DNA from: Rhodospirillales bacterium 24-66-33
Lineage (GTDB): Bacteria > Pseudomonadota > Alphaproteobacteria > Reyranellales > Reyranellaceae
DNA: 64,000 nt
Assembly: GCA_002281855.1 (NCBI GenBank)
Contig: NCHQ01000001.1
Coordinates: 434,001-498,000 of the forward strand
Direction of reading: 5' to 3'
Position numbers and translations under genes: made by a program. This document shows, one piece after another, positions 19,410 through 27,231 of the stretch. The notes beneath the pieces were generated by a model. It saw only the letters and a program-made list of their open reading frames with translations. It was not told the DNA's origin and searched no databases. Within the stretch, counting starts at the first letter, position 1. Each line of letters starts with the position of its first letter.

Positions 19410-20552
19410 ATGGATCTGTCCCTTTCCGACGAACAGAAGCAGCTGCAGGAATCGGCCGAGCGCTTCTCTCGTGAGAAGTACACGTTCGAGAACCGCCGCA
19501 AGATCGTGGCGACCGAGCGCGGCTGGTTGCCCGAGAACTGGGCGCAGTTCGCCGAGCTGGGCTGGCTCGGCATGGCCTTCTCGGAAGAGGATGGCGGCTA
19601 CGGCGGCGGCCCGATCGAGACGATGATCGTCATGGAACAGTTCGGTAAGGGCCTGGTGCTCGAGCCGTTCCTGCCGACGGTGGTGCTGGGCGGCGGCATG
19701 ATCGCCCGCGCCGGTTCCGCCGATCAGAAGGCCGCCCTGCTGGCGCCGATGATCGAGGGCAAGAAGCAGTTCGCCTTCGCCTGGCTGGAGCGCCAGAGCC
19801 GCTACAACCTGGCCGACGTCTCGCTCAAGGCGACCAGGGAAGGCAACGGCTGGTCGCTCTCGGGCCACAAGGGCGTCGTCTACAACGCAGCCTCCGCCGA
19901 CGAGATCATCGTGCTGGCCCGCACCGCCGGCTCGGCGCGCGAGCCCAAGGGCCTGACGTTGTTCGTGGTCGATGCCAAGGCCAAGGGCCTGTCGCGTCGC
20001 GACTATCCGACCCAGGATGCGCTGCGCGCCTCCGAACTGACCTTCGACAAGGTCTCGGTCGGCGCCGACGCGGTGCTGGGCAAGGTCGATGACGCCTTCC
20101 CGGTCGTCGAGGAAGCGGTCGATCGCGCGATCGTCGCGCTCTGCGCCGAGGCCACCGGCTGCATGGACGCGATCAATGCCGCGACGCTCGAATACATCAA
20201 GACTCGCAAGCAGTTCGGCGTGGCGATCGGCAAGTTCCAGGTGCTGCAGCACCGCATGGTCGACTGCTTCACCAACGCGCAGGAAGCGCGCTCGATGACC
20301 CTGATGGCCTCGCTCAAGATCGACGACAAGGACCCGATGGTGCGCGCCAAGGCCGCCTCGGGCGCCAAGGTCCAGATCGGCAAGTCGGGCAAGTTCTGCG
20401 GCCAGAGCGCGGTGCAGATGCACGGCGGCATGGGCGTCACGGACGAGATGGCGGTCAGCCACTACTTCAAGCGGCTGACGATGATCGACCTGATGTTCGG
20501 CAACCAGCAGCATCACCTGACGCGCTACAGCAACCTCGCGATGGCGGCTTAG
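19410..20552 (+). CDS. Acyl-CoA dehydrogenase 3 of tandem set
   Basis: A 380-residue acyl-CoA dehydrogenase, more distant from the two before it. It has MDLSLSDEQKQLQESAERF, GWLGMAFSEEDGGYGGG, the core KGVVYNAASADEIIVLA, and a long helical C-terminal domain with GKFQVLQHRMVDCF and VQMHGGMGVTDE. The C-terminal end reads MFGNQQHHL rather than the Y-x-G-x-x-E-I-Q pattern, so part of the FAD/catalytic signature is altered. GGAGGAG precedes the ATG; the gene follows 40 bases after dehydrogenase 2. It may be the accessory subunit of a heteromeric enzyme. Confidence 0.9.
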   Translation: MDLSLSDEQKQLQESAERFSREKYTFENRRKIVATERGWLPENWAQFAELGWLGMAFSEEDGGYGGGPIETMIVMEQFGKGLVLEPFLPTVVLGGGMIARAGSADQKAALLAPMIEGKKQFAFAWLERQSRYNLADVSLKATREGNGWSLSGHKGVVYNAASADEIIVLARTAGSAREPKGLTLFVVDAKAKGLSRRDYPTQDALRASELTFDKVSVGADAVLGKVDDAFPVVEEAVDRAIVALCAEATGCMDAINAATLEYIKTRKQFGVAIGKFQVLQHRMVDCFTNAQEARSMTLMASLKIDDKDPMVRAKAASGAKVQIGKSGKFCGQSAVQMHGGMGVTDEMAVSHYFKRLTMIDLMFGNQQHHLTRYSNLAMAA

Positions 20553-20590
20553 GCGCATTCACATGCGCCGGCGGGCGGCAGCGCCTTCGC

Positions 20591-20678
20591 GCGTTTTCGC
20601 CGAGGTCGGCGAAAACGCTGGGGCGCGGGAGCCCGCGCCTTGCAGACAGAGTAAGGACGCGCCACGGGAGTGGCGCGT
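20591..20678. repeat. Cluster of three perfect inverted repeats
   Basis: Three separate perfect palindromes lie in 88 bp. (1) GCGTTTTCGCCGA-GG-TCGGCGAAAACGC (arms of 13, 20591-20618). (2) GGCGCGGG-AG-CCCGCGCC (arms of 8, 20622-20639). (3) ACGCGCCAC-GGGA-GTGGCGCGT (arms of 9, 20657-20678). They fill the 135-bp gap between dehydrogenase 3 and the AEC gene. They could terminate or stabilise the dehydrogenase mRNA, or fold the leader of the AEC gene, which shows no clear ribosome site. Confidence 0.7.
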
Positions 20679-20687
20679 TCATAGTTT

Positions 20688-21647
20688 ATGAGCGCGATCG
20701 TCGACATCATCGTGCCGGTCTTCGGCATGGTGCTGGTCGGCTGGGTGATCGGCCGCAGCAAGCTCCTCAGTCCGGAGGGCTTGCGCGGCTTCACCGCCGT
20801 AACCTTCTACGCGCTGTTCCCCGCACTGCTCTTCCGCTCCATGGCCAAGGTGCGGCTGGAGACGCTCGAGCCGCAGGTGCTGCTCGCCTTCTTCAGCGGC
20901 GTGATGGTCCTCTACGGCATGCTGATGGTGCTGGGCCGGATGCAGGGGTTGCGGCTGGGCGACCGCGCCATGTTTGCCCTGAGCGGTTCCTTCTCCAACG
21001 GCGTGGGCATCGGCATTCCGTTCATCAGCTACGGGTTCGGCGAGCAGGGGCTGGTGCCGCTGCTGATGATCATCAGCGTGCATTCGCTGATCCTGCTCAC
21101 CTTCACCTGCTTCCTGATGGAGATCGACGGGGCCGGCGGGCGGCGAAGCAATCTGCTGAAGCGCCTGGGCGGTGCGGCGCTCTCCATGCTGAAGCACCCC
21201 GTCATCCCGGCGATCTTCGCAGGCCTGCTGTGGGGCGAGATCACCACCCACGTTCCCGGAATCGCGATGCCGGCGGTGATCGACCGCATCCTCCAGGCCC
21301 TTGCCGCGGCGGCGCCGCCCTGCGGCCTGATCATGGTCGGCGCCTCGCTCGCCCATGTCGGGCTGAAGGGTCATTGGCAGTCGGCGGCCGTGGCGTCGGT
21401 CTTCAAGCTCGCCCTGCTGCCGGTGCTGGTCTGGACGATCGGCCGCTACGTCTTCCCGCTCGATCCGCTATGGCTCACCGTTGCCACCTTGAATGCCGCC
21501 CTTCCGGCCGGCGCCAACGTCTACCTGATCGCCCAGATGTACGGAGTCGGGGTCGCCCGCGCGACCAACGCCGTGGTGATCTCGACCGCCGCCAGCGTCT
21601 TCACGCTGTCCGTGGCGCTGTTGTTGCTCGGGGTGCAGCCGCGGTAG
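20688..21647 (+). CDS. AEC-family (auxin efflux carrier-type) transporter
   Basis: A 319-residue membrane protein with about ten helices in two inverted halves. N-terminal IVDIIVPVFGMVLVGWVIGR, FYALFPALLFRSMAK, the central broken helices and C-terminal AALPAGANVYLIAQMYGVGVARATNAVVISTA are diagnostic of the AEC/malonate-malate permease family. Such carriers move dicarboxylates or other small organic anions across the inner membrane. The start at 20688 follows three palindromes and has no evident Shine-Dalgarno sequence. TauD-like dioxygenase follows 22 bases later on the same strand. Confidence 0.87.
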   Translation: MSAIVDIIVPVFGMVLVGWVIGRSKLLSPEGLRGFTAVTFYALFPALLFRSMAKVRLETLEPQVLLAFFSGVMVLYGMLMVLGRMQGLRLGDRAMFALSGSFSNGVGIGIPFISYGFGEQGLVPLLMIISVHSLILLTFTCFLMEIDGAGGRRSNLLKRLGGAALSMLKHPVIPAIFAGLLWGEITTHVPGIAMPAVIDRILQALAAAAPPCGLIMVGASLAHVGLKGHWQSAAVASVFKLALLPVLVWTIGRYVFPLDPLWLTVATLNAALPAGANVYLIAQMYGVGVARATNAVVISTAASVFTLSVALLLLGVQPR

Positions 21648-21669
21648 GCTCGAAAATCGGAGGTTGGCC

Positions 21670-22518
21670 ATGACGTACGAGACGGTTCAAGTGCGCGAGC
21701 TCGAGGGCGGATGCGGTGCCGAGGTGCTGGGGCTCGATCTCAAGGCGATGAGCAATCGCCAGTGGGACGAGGTGCAACGCGCCTTCGTCGACCATGGCGT
21801 GATCTTCTTCCGCGACCAGACGCTGACACCCGAGCAGCACATCGAATTCGCGCAGCGCTGGGGCCAGATCGACATCAACCGCTACTTCACGCCCGTCGCC
21901 GGCTATCCGCAAATCGCCGAAGTGCGCAAGGAGCCGCAGCAACAGAAGAACATCGGCGAGCGCTGGCATACCGATCACACCTACGACCAGATCCCCGCCA
22001 TGGGCTCGATCCTGGTGGCGCGCGAACTGCCGTCGAAGGGCGGCGACACGCTGTTCTCCAACGTCTACCGCGCCTTCGAAACCCTGTCGGAAGGCCTCAA
22101 GAAAACACTTCGCGGGCTGAACGCGGTGCACTCCTCGGCGCACCGGTTCGGCGCCGCGGCGCGCAAGGCCAGCGGCAGCGACCACGTGTTCCACAATGCC
22201 GACCAGGTCGGCGACGTGCTGCATCCGGTGGTGATCCGCCATCCGCTGAGCGGCCGCGAGGCGCTCTACGTCAATCCGGACTTCACGCTGCATTTCGAGG
22301 GCTGGAGCGTCGACGACAGCAATCCGCTGCTGGAATACCTCTACGCGCACGTGACGCGGGGCGACTTCACCAGCCGCTTCCAGTGGCGCGACGGCTCGAT
22401 CGCCTTCTGGGACAATCGCGCCACCTGGCACAGCGCGCAGAACGACTACCAGGGCGAGCGGCGCCTGATGCACCGCATTACCGTCGCCGGCTGCGCGCTG
22501 CAGGCGGCGACGGCTTAG
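21670..22518 (+). CDS. TauD/TfdA-family 2-oxoglutarate-dependent dioxygenase
   Basis: A 282-residue Fe(II)/2-oxoglutarate enzyme. Metal ligands are visible as WHTDHTY (His100, Asp102) and the distal His268 in RLMHRITVAG, with the conserved Arg just after it for 2-oxoglutarate. VFFRDQ-like and FWDNRATWHSAQNDY segments complete the fold. Family members hydroxylate taurine, alkyl sulfates, phenoxyacetates and related acids. A TTG six bases earlier is in frame, but GGAGG at 21659-21663 best serves the ATG at 21670. Co-oriented with the AEC carrier, which may import its substrate. Confidence 0.88.
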   Translation: MTYETVQVRELEGGCGAEVLGLDLKAMSNRQWDEVQRAFVDHGVIFFRDQTLTPEQHIEFAQRWGQIDINRYFTPVAGYPQIAEVRKEPQQQKNIGERWHTDHTYDQIPAMGSILVARELPSKGGDTLFSNVYRAFETLSEGLKKTLRGLNAVHSSAHRFGAAARKASGSDHVFHNADQVGDVLHPVVIRHPLSGREALYVNPDFTLHFEGWSVDDSNPLLEYLYAHVTRGDFTSRFQWRDGSIAFWDNRATWHSAQNDYQGERRLMHRITVAGCALQAATA

Positions 22519-22531
22519 CCGGTCTGGACGT

Positions 22532-23044
22532 CTACGGCTTCAGGCGGATCGTCATGGCGGCGACGCCGGTCGCCAGATTGTAGCCGGCATCCTTCACGAC
22601 GCCCGAGGCCAGCATGCCGATCTCGGCGTTCGGGCCGCCATAAATCCAGTTGCCGCCGGCCTGGTTGCCGGCCGCGACCGTGCCTTGCTCGCCGACATAG
22701 GTGCCGCCCAGCTGGGTGGGGCCGCGGTCCGAGCCCAGCGAATAGACGCGCCAGATCGTGTGCACGGCCTTGGTGTAGCCGATGTCGATGCCGACCTTGT
22801 CGATCGTGCCGGTGTACTGCGCCGTCGACACACCGTCCTTGCCGAGGAACACGCAGTCGAGCGGTTTGGCCGAACCCAGGATATAGCCGGTGCTGCCGCC
22901 GACGTTGCAGGTCAGCGAGCCGATGTAGATGCGCGAATTCGCATTGGTCGTGTTGAGCTGCTGCGCGCTCGACTGCTGCAGGCTGCAGGCGCCGGTCGAC
23001 AGGGCGAGGGCGGCCAGGGCGGCCGTCATGACGACGTTCTTCAT
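22532..23044 (-). CDS. DUF992-family exported protein
   Basis: A 170-residue protein with signal peptide MKNVVMTAALAALALSTGAC; the Cys could be a lipid-attachment site, though the lipobox is weak. The mature part shows the DUF992 pattern: IGSLTCNVGGSTGYILGSAKPLDCVF, YTGTIDKVGIDIGYTK, WRVYSLGS, then GTYVGEQGTVAAG-QAGGNWIYGG. Two cysteines probably form a disulfide. This family is largely alphaproteobacterial and of unknown function. The frame extends upstream as antisense-like read-through; the ATG at 23044 gives the only convincing secretion signal. Converges with the TauD-like gene. Confidence 0.78.
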   Translation of the reverse strand: MKNVVMTAALAALALSTGACSLQQSSAQQLNTTNANSRIYIGSLTCNVGGSTGYILGSAKPLDCVFLGKDGVSTAQYTGTIDKVGIDIGYTKAVHTIWRVYSLGSDRGPTQLGGTYVGEQGTVAAGNQAGGNWIYGGPNAEIGMLASGVVKDAGYNLATGVAAMTIRLKP

Positions 23045-23109
23045 AGATACTCCTTCAGGGGGAGGGCCGCCCACAGGGGGCCCGTCCGGGAGACAGCCAC
23101 TACCACGAC

Positions 23110-23976
23110 TCAAGACCCGGCGCCCGTCATCACCGCTTCCTGGTCCTCGGGCGCGTAGAAGAAGTCGCCGGGCCTGAAATCGTGGCCGAGGTCGCCCAGC
23201 AGGCGGCGCTGGCGCGGCGTGCAGCGGTCGAGGATCGCCGTGTAGGGGCCGCTGAAATCGTAGGCGCGCATGAACATCTGGCAGTAGTTGTAGAGCAGCG
23301 TCTTGCGCGCCTTGCCGGAATGGTTGGGCGAGGGCCCGTGCCCCAGCGCGTGCGGGAAGACGTAGGCGTCGCCCGCCTTGCCGAGCAGCGGCACGGCGCC
23401 CGGCATGCCGGGGTGGGGGATGCGCTCGGCCCGCTCGGGGAAGGGCCGCAGATGGCTGCCGGGGAACACCGTGAAGTTGCCACTGTCCGGGCCGGTCACG
23501 TCGGTCAGCAGATACATGACCTTCACGGCGAGCGGCCGGCTGGTCTCGCTGACGCGGATCGCCTTCTGCGCCTGCCCGCCGTCGGTGTGGGTGTAGCCCG
23601 GGAACAGGTCCGTCGACGCGCGCACGATCGCCTGGCTCATCGAGAACTGGATGTAGGGGCCCATCAGGTCGAGGATCAGATCGAAGATCGCCGGCCGGTC
23701 GATCAGGTCGATGAAGGCCTGGTGGTAGGGCAGCAGGTCGCGCCGGTCCATGAACGCGTCCTTGTTCTGGTCGGGCAGCTTCCACGCATAGTGGCCGCGC
23801 GGCAGTGCTCCCGGCGCGGGCTCATAGCCCGGCTCGGTGCGCACTTTGTCGTCGAGCAAATTCGAAAAGAAATCCACTTCGGCCGAGGACAGCGCGCCTT
23901 CGATCTGCAGGTAGCCGTCGACGGCCCACTGCTCGCGCTGTGCCTCGGTGAGTGTGCGCGTGGTGTTGGCCAGCAT
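23110..23976 (-). CDS. PhyH-family (phytanoyl-CoA dioxygenase-like) oxygenase
   Basis: A 288-residue Fe(II)-dependent dioxygenase. YTHTDGGQ gives the His130-x-Asp132 metal pair; the distal ligand is in the HALGHGPSPNHSGKARKTLLY segment. The N-terminal EAQREQWAVDGYLQIEGALSSAEVD is typical of the family, and SGNFTVFPGSHLRPFP is the usual strand before the distal His. Members hydroxylate next to a carbonyl or CoA ester, or act on small natural products. GGGAGGA precedes the ATG at 23976; the open frame upstream is not coding. Together with the nearby TauD-like enzyme it makes two Fe(II) oxygenases within 2.3 kb. Confidence 0.86.
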   Translation of the reverse strand: MLANTTRTLTEAQREQWAVDGYLQIEGALSSAEVDFFSNLLDDKVRTEPGYEPAPGALPRGHYAWKLPDQNKDAFMDRRDLLPYHQAFIDLIDRPAIFDLILDLMGPYIQFSMSQAIVRASTDLFPGYTHTDGGQAQKAIRVSETSRPLAVKVMYLLTDVTGPDSGNFTVFPGSHLRPFPERAERIPHPGMPGAVPLLGKAGDAYVFPHALGHGPSPNHSGKARKTLLYNYCQMFMRAYDFSGPYTAILDRCTPRQRRLLGDLGHDFRPGDFFYAPEDQEAVMTGAGS

Positions 23977-24080
23977 GCGTTCCTCCCTGGAAGCCTGCTG
24001 CCAGCCTAGCGCGGTCCGCCGCCCGTGTCGGCGGCGGCTTCTCGCCTGGCGGCCGGGCGAAGTCGTGCCCGGAAGAGGCG

Positions 24081-24602
24081 TTAGCGCGCGTCGCGCTTCG
24101 CCTGGGTGCGCGCGCCCTGCTTGCGGACGCTGCCGCGCACCGATCCCGGCACGTGGTTCTCGACGGCGACGCGCGCCTTGCCGCGAACGACCTTGGCGGG
24201 GCCCTTGGCCTTCGCCGGGGTCTTGGCCGTCTTGGCCTTCTGCTTCAGCGCCAGCGCCTTCTTCGCGCTGGCGACCAGCTCGGCCTTCGCCTTGATCTCG
24301 CCGCGGCGCGCCGTCTCCGTCTCGATGCGAGCCAGCGCCGCCGACAGGACCTCGAGCTTCACCATGGATCCCTCGTCGGCCTTCGGCGGCGTCGCGCCGC
24401 GCGGGCGCGCCTTGCCGCGCATCTCGCGGCGCTGCCGGTCGGCCACCGTGCGCGCGCGGTCGCGGCGCGTGCGCAGCCGCTTCACCAGCCGGTTGAGTTC
24501 GGAGTCGGTCAGCGAGCGCGCGGCGCGCACACCAGTCGTCGCCACCAGCTCGCGCTCGCTCTCGGTGAGGGCCCGCAGTTCCTGCTTCTTCGTGATTGCC
24601 AT
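24081..24602 (-). CDS. Small Lys/Ala/Arg-rich basic protein, histone H1-like
   Basis: A 173-residue, strongly basic protein with no signal peptide or membrane segment. The N-terminal half (KKQELRALTESERELV, ARSLTDSELNRLVKRLRTRRDRAR) is predicted helical and contains a segment ending in ADRQRREMRGKARPRG. The C-terminal half is a disordered Ala/Lys/Pro tail (ALKQKAKTAKTPAKAKGPAKV). This composition resembles bacterial histone-H1-like or Ku-tail-type nucleic-acid-binding regions. AAGGAGA lies before the ATG at 24602. Function not recognised; binding to DNA or RNA is a guess from charge. Confidence 0.7.
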   Translation of the reverse strand: MAITKKQELRALTESERELVATTGVRAARSLTDSELNRLVKRLRTRRDRARTVADRQRREMRGKARPRGATPPKADEGSMVKLEVLSAALARIETETARRGEIKAKAELVASAKKALALKQKAKTAKTPAKAKGPAKVVRGKARVAVENHVPGSVRGSVRKQGARTQAKRDAR

Positions 24603-24654
24603 CGTTGGTCTCCTTGAAGGGGAGTCCCTCCTTGCCAATCAAAATCGCGCGCGT

Positions 24655-25380
24655 CTACCGCAGCGCCTGCCAAAGAAGCGCGATGCCCGACACGGCCATC
24701 ACGATGTCGAGCATGTACTGGAAGGCGGCGACGCTCAGGCGTTCGACGATCAGGCGCGCGAGATAGGTGCCGGCCATCACCGAGGAGCCGGTGATCAAGC
24801 CCTTCGCCATGATGTCGGTGGGCAGCGCGCCGAATGCCTGGAAGGTGATCGCCTTGCTGATGTAGAGCGCGAGCGAGCCCGCGGCTTCGGTGGCGATGAA
24901 CGCGCCTTTGACGAGTCCGTGCGCGGCGAAGGCGGGCACGCTGAGCGGTCCGGTCGAAACCACGATGCCGGTCAGGAAGCCGATCACGATCCCGGCCGCG
25001 AACATGCCACCATAGCCCAGCGCGATGTTGCGCCGGGCGAGCCAGCGGCGGCCCGGGATCATGGCGAGGAAGAAGACACCGAGCGCCGTCTCGACGGTGT
25101 TCTCGGGCAGGGCCAGCAGGGTGCGGGCGCCGAGTGCGGCGGCCGGAACACCACCCAGCGCATAGGCCGCCGCGGCGCGCCAGTCGATGTAACGCCACCA
25201 GGCCGTGATCTTGGCGAAGTTCGACATCAGCGCGACGACCGCCATGATCGGCACGGCTTCACGCGGTCCGAAGACCATGACCAGCACCGGCAGCAGGATG
25301 ACGGTCGCGCCAGTGCCCACGATACCGCTTACCGTCCCGGCGATGAATCCGACGAACAGGACGAGGGCATAGCTCAGCAT
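24655..25380 (-). CDS. TauE/SafE-family permease
   Basis: A 241-residue inner-membrane protein with about eight helices, beginning SYALVLFVGFIAGTVSGIVGTGATVILLPVLV, the signature of TauE/SafE sulfite or organosulfonate exporters. The second half repeats the motif (GIVIGFLTGIVVSTGPLSVPAF). The frame is open to 25608 and an ATG at 25425 would add 15 polar residues; 25380 starts right at the first membrane helix. The gene lies upstream of the basic-protein gene on the same strand and is divergent from the second sigma factor. A link to the TauD-like enzyme (taurine sulfonate) is possible but not shown. Confidence 0.82.
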   Translation of the reverse strand: MLSYALVLFVGFIAGTVSGIVGTGATVILLPVLVMVFGPREAVPIMAVVALMSNFAKITAWWRYIDWRAAAAYALGGVPAAALGARTLLALPENTVETALGVFFLAMIPGRRWLARRNIALGYGGMFAAGIVIGFLTGIVVSTGPLSVPAFAAHGLVKGAFIATEAAGSLALYISKAITFQAFGALPTDIMAKGLITGSSVMAGTYLARLIVERLSVAAFQYMLDIVMAVSGIALLWQALR

Positions 25381-25455
25381 TGTGTCTCCCACCGCTTCCG
25401 CACGGGCGAAGAGGTGCGCGCTCATAGCGGGATTCTCCGCGGCACGCGATGTCTC

Positions 25456-25507
25456 TTGCCGCGCGTGTCCAGCGGGGCCTATAACGCGGCTTGCGAATAA
25501 TTCGCAA
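25456..25507 (+). promoter_or_regulatory. Promoter with Fur-type palindrome (cassette 2)
   Basis: TTGCCG (25456-25461), an 18-base spacer and TATAAC (25480-25485), then a perfect 8+1+8 palindrome TTGCGAATAATTCGCAA at 25491-25507 that would cover the transcription start. It matches the palindrome at 1115-1131 in 15 of 17 positions. The placement fits Fur-type repression of the second sigma gene. The site is only 14 bases before the start codon, so the leader must be very short. Confidence 0.6.
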
Positions 25508-25521
25508 CTGGAGTGCGCAGC

Positions 25522-26031
25522 TTGGGTGGCGAGCCGACGGCCTTGGCATTGTACGCGGCGCATCGACATGCGCTGACGAGCTATGCGAGCGGCATCGTCG
25601 GCGATCATGCGCGCGCCGAGGATGTCGTCCAGGAGGCATGGCTGCGGTTCGTCTCGGCGATGGCCAAGGGCCCGCTGGAGGAGCCGGTCGGCTATCTCTA
25701 TCGCATCGTGCGCAACCTCTCGGTCGATTGCCGCCGCCGCATGGCGCGGGAACGCGTGGTCGGCAGCGAGAGCCTGTCCGAAGCGGAATCACTGGCCGAC
25801 GGCCTGGCATCGCCCGAGATACAGGCTTCGGCGCGCCAGGATATCCGCCGCTTGATCGAGGCGATGGAGGAACTACCCGAGCGGACCCGCATCGCCCTCG
25901 AAATGCGCCGCATCGATGGCTGCAAGCTCAAGGAAATAGCGGCCCGCCTGGGCGTGTCCGTGCCAGTCGCCTACCAGATCGTGGCCGAGGGATTGGCGCA
26001 TTGTCACCGCCGGCTGAGCGCAGACCGGTAG
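25522..26031 (+). CDS. ECF sigma factor, FecI-like (cassette 2)
   Basis: A 169-residue ECF sigma factor with region 2 (GDHARAEDVVQEAWLRF, YLYRIVRNLSVDCRRR) and region 4 (LPERTRIALEMRRIDGCKLKEIAARLGVS). It is paralogous to the sigma factor at 1.2 kb. Two starts are possible: GTG at 25513, and TTG at 25522, which has GGAG eight bases upstream and aligns better with the N-terminus of the paralogue, so 25522 is preferred. Followed by fecR and a TonB receptor, as in cassette 1. Region 4 differs enough from the paralogue to allow different -35 recognition. Confidence 0.88.
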   Translation: MGGEPTALALYAAHRHALTSYASGIVGDHARAEDVVQEAWLRFVSAMAKGPLEEPVGYLYRIVRNLSVDCRRRMARERVVGSESLSEAESLADGLASPEIQASARQDIRRLIEAMEELPERTRIALEMRRIDGCKLKEIAARLGVSVPVAYQIVAEGLAHCHRRLSADR

Positions 26032-26044
26032 CCCAAGATCTTTC

Positions 26045-26070
26045 CAAAAATTTTCGACCGCCGCAGCGTC
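26045..26070 (+). promoter_or_regulatory. Candidate ECF-sigma promoter before fecR (cassette 2)
   Basis: CAAAAA at 26045-26050 and CGTC at 26067-26070; the spacer is 17 bases counted from CAAAA. The element before the receptor of this cassette (27134-27159) has the same CAAAAA and spacing. It differs from the GGAAAA box of cassette 1. Confidence 0.35.
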
Positions 26071-26130
26071 TAGTGTGACGTGGGCGTGCGGATGCCCTGA
26101 AATCGGTGGCCCCTCTGGCCAAGGACGGAC

Positions 26131-27117
26131 ATGTCGATCGACAAGGACCAGCAGGATGCCTCGGTCGCGGCGGCCCACTGGCTGCTCGCGTTGGAGGAAG
26201 AGCCGGATGATGTCGACCTGCGCCGGCGCTTCGAGACGTGGCTCGCCGAGAGTCCCGAGAATGCGACCGCCTGGGGGGGCGTCTCCGATGTCTACGACGC
26301 GATCGGGGCGCCGGCCTACGTCGCCCATCGCGCTGCTCGCGAGTCCCGGCCGGGTGCCGTTGCGTCCGTCACACGGCTGGACGGCGCCCGGGCGCGGCGT
26401 CGGCGCTTCCTGCTCCCGGCCGCGGCGCTGGCGCTCGCGGCCTGCCTCGCCTTCGCGGCGTTGCCGGGCCTCTTGCTCCAATGGCGTGCTGACCACGTTA
26501 CGTCGATTGCCGAAAGCCGGTCGGTCGTGCTCGAGGACGGCTCGACGGTCCGTCTGGCGCCCGGCAGTGCCATTGAGGTACTGGGCGCTGGCAGCCGCGG
26601 CGTGCGGCTGCTGCGGGGCGAAGCGCTGTTCGAGGTCGTACCGGACAGCGCGCGCCCGTTCCGTGTCGAGGCCGGTGGCGTCGAGACGACCGTGCTTGGT
26701 ACCGTGTTCGACGTACGGCTGCTGGAAAACGGCACGTTGGTCTCCGTGCGCGAGGGCGAGGTGCGCGTCGATCGTGCGGCCGCGCCGCACATCTCCGAGC
26801 GCTTGAAGGCCGGTGATTGGACGAGGGTGCAGCGCGGGGACGCTGTCGCGCGCGGGACCGTGCCGCCCACCGAAGTCGCGGCGTGGCGGAGAGGGCAGAT
26901 CGTCGCCCGCGATCGCGCGATCGCGGACATCGTCGACGAAGTGGGCCGTTCGTTCCACGGCATCGTGCTCGTCACCGACGGCACGCTGGCGAGGCAGCGT
27001 GTCACCGGCGTCTACAATCTCGACGATCCGGTTGCAGCCCTGGGCGCGGCCGCCGGCGTGCATGGCGGCGTCGTCCGCCAGGTATCGCCCTGGCTGATCG
27101 TCGTCTCCGCGAATTGA
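26131..27117 (+). CDS. FecR-family anti-sigma factor/sigma regulator (cassette 2)
   Basis: A 328-residue single-span inner-membrane protein. The cytosolic anti-sigma part (AAHWLLALEEEPDDVDLRRRFETWLAESPEN) is followed by a basic stretch, a membrane helix near residues 92-112 and the periplasmic FecR domain (SVVLEDGSTVRLAPGSAIEVL, LLRGEALFEVVPDSARPFRVEAGGVETTVLGTVFDV). The C-terminal segment VTGVYNLDDPVAALGAAAG parallels the VTGVFDATDPAEALEAI segment of the cassette 1 protein. AAGGA lies before the ATG. It relays receptor occupancy to the adjacent sigma factor. Confidence 0.88.
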   Translation: MSIDKDQQDASVAAAHWLLALEEEPDDVDLRRRFETWLAESPENATAWGGVSDVYDAIGAPAYVAHRAARESRPGAVASVTRLDGARARRRRFLLPAAALALAACLAFAALPGLLLQWRADHVTSIAESRSVVLEDGSTVRLAPGSAIEVLGAGSRGVRLLRGEALFEVVPDSARPFRVEAGGVETTVLGTVFDVRLLENGTLVSVREGEVRVDRAAAPHISERLKAGDWTRVQRGDAVARGTVPPTEVAAWRRGQIVARDRAIADIVDEVGRSFHGIVLVTDGTLARQRVTGVYNLDDPVAALGAAAGVHGGVVRQVSPWLIVVSAN

Positions 27118-27133
27118 GCGCGCGAACTTTCTT

Positions 27134-27159
27134 CAAAAACTATGCCGGCGCCGGACGTT
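27134..27159 (+). promoter_or_regulatory. Candidate ECF-sigma promoter before TonB receptor (cassette 2)
   Basis: CAAAAA at 27134-27139 with CGTT at 27156-27159, spacer 17 bases from CAAAA. It parallels the element at 26045-26070 and lies about 75 bp before the receptor start, the same distance as in cassette 1. Confidence 0.35.
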
Positions 27160-27231
27160 GATTGACCACGCGCCGATCTGAGACGCCGCCGCAGACCCGG
27201 TCGCCGCGCCATATCGTTGGGAGAGAGTACG

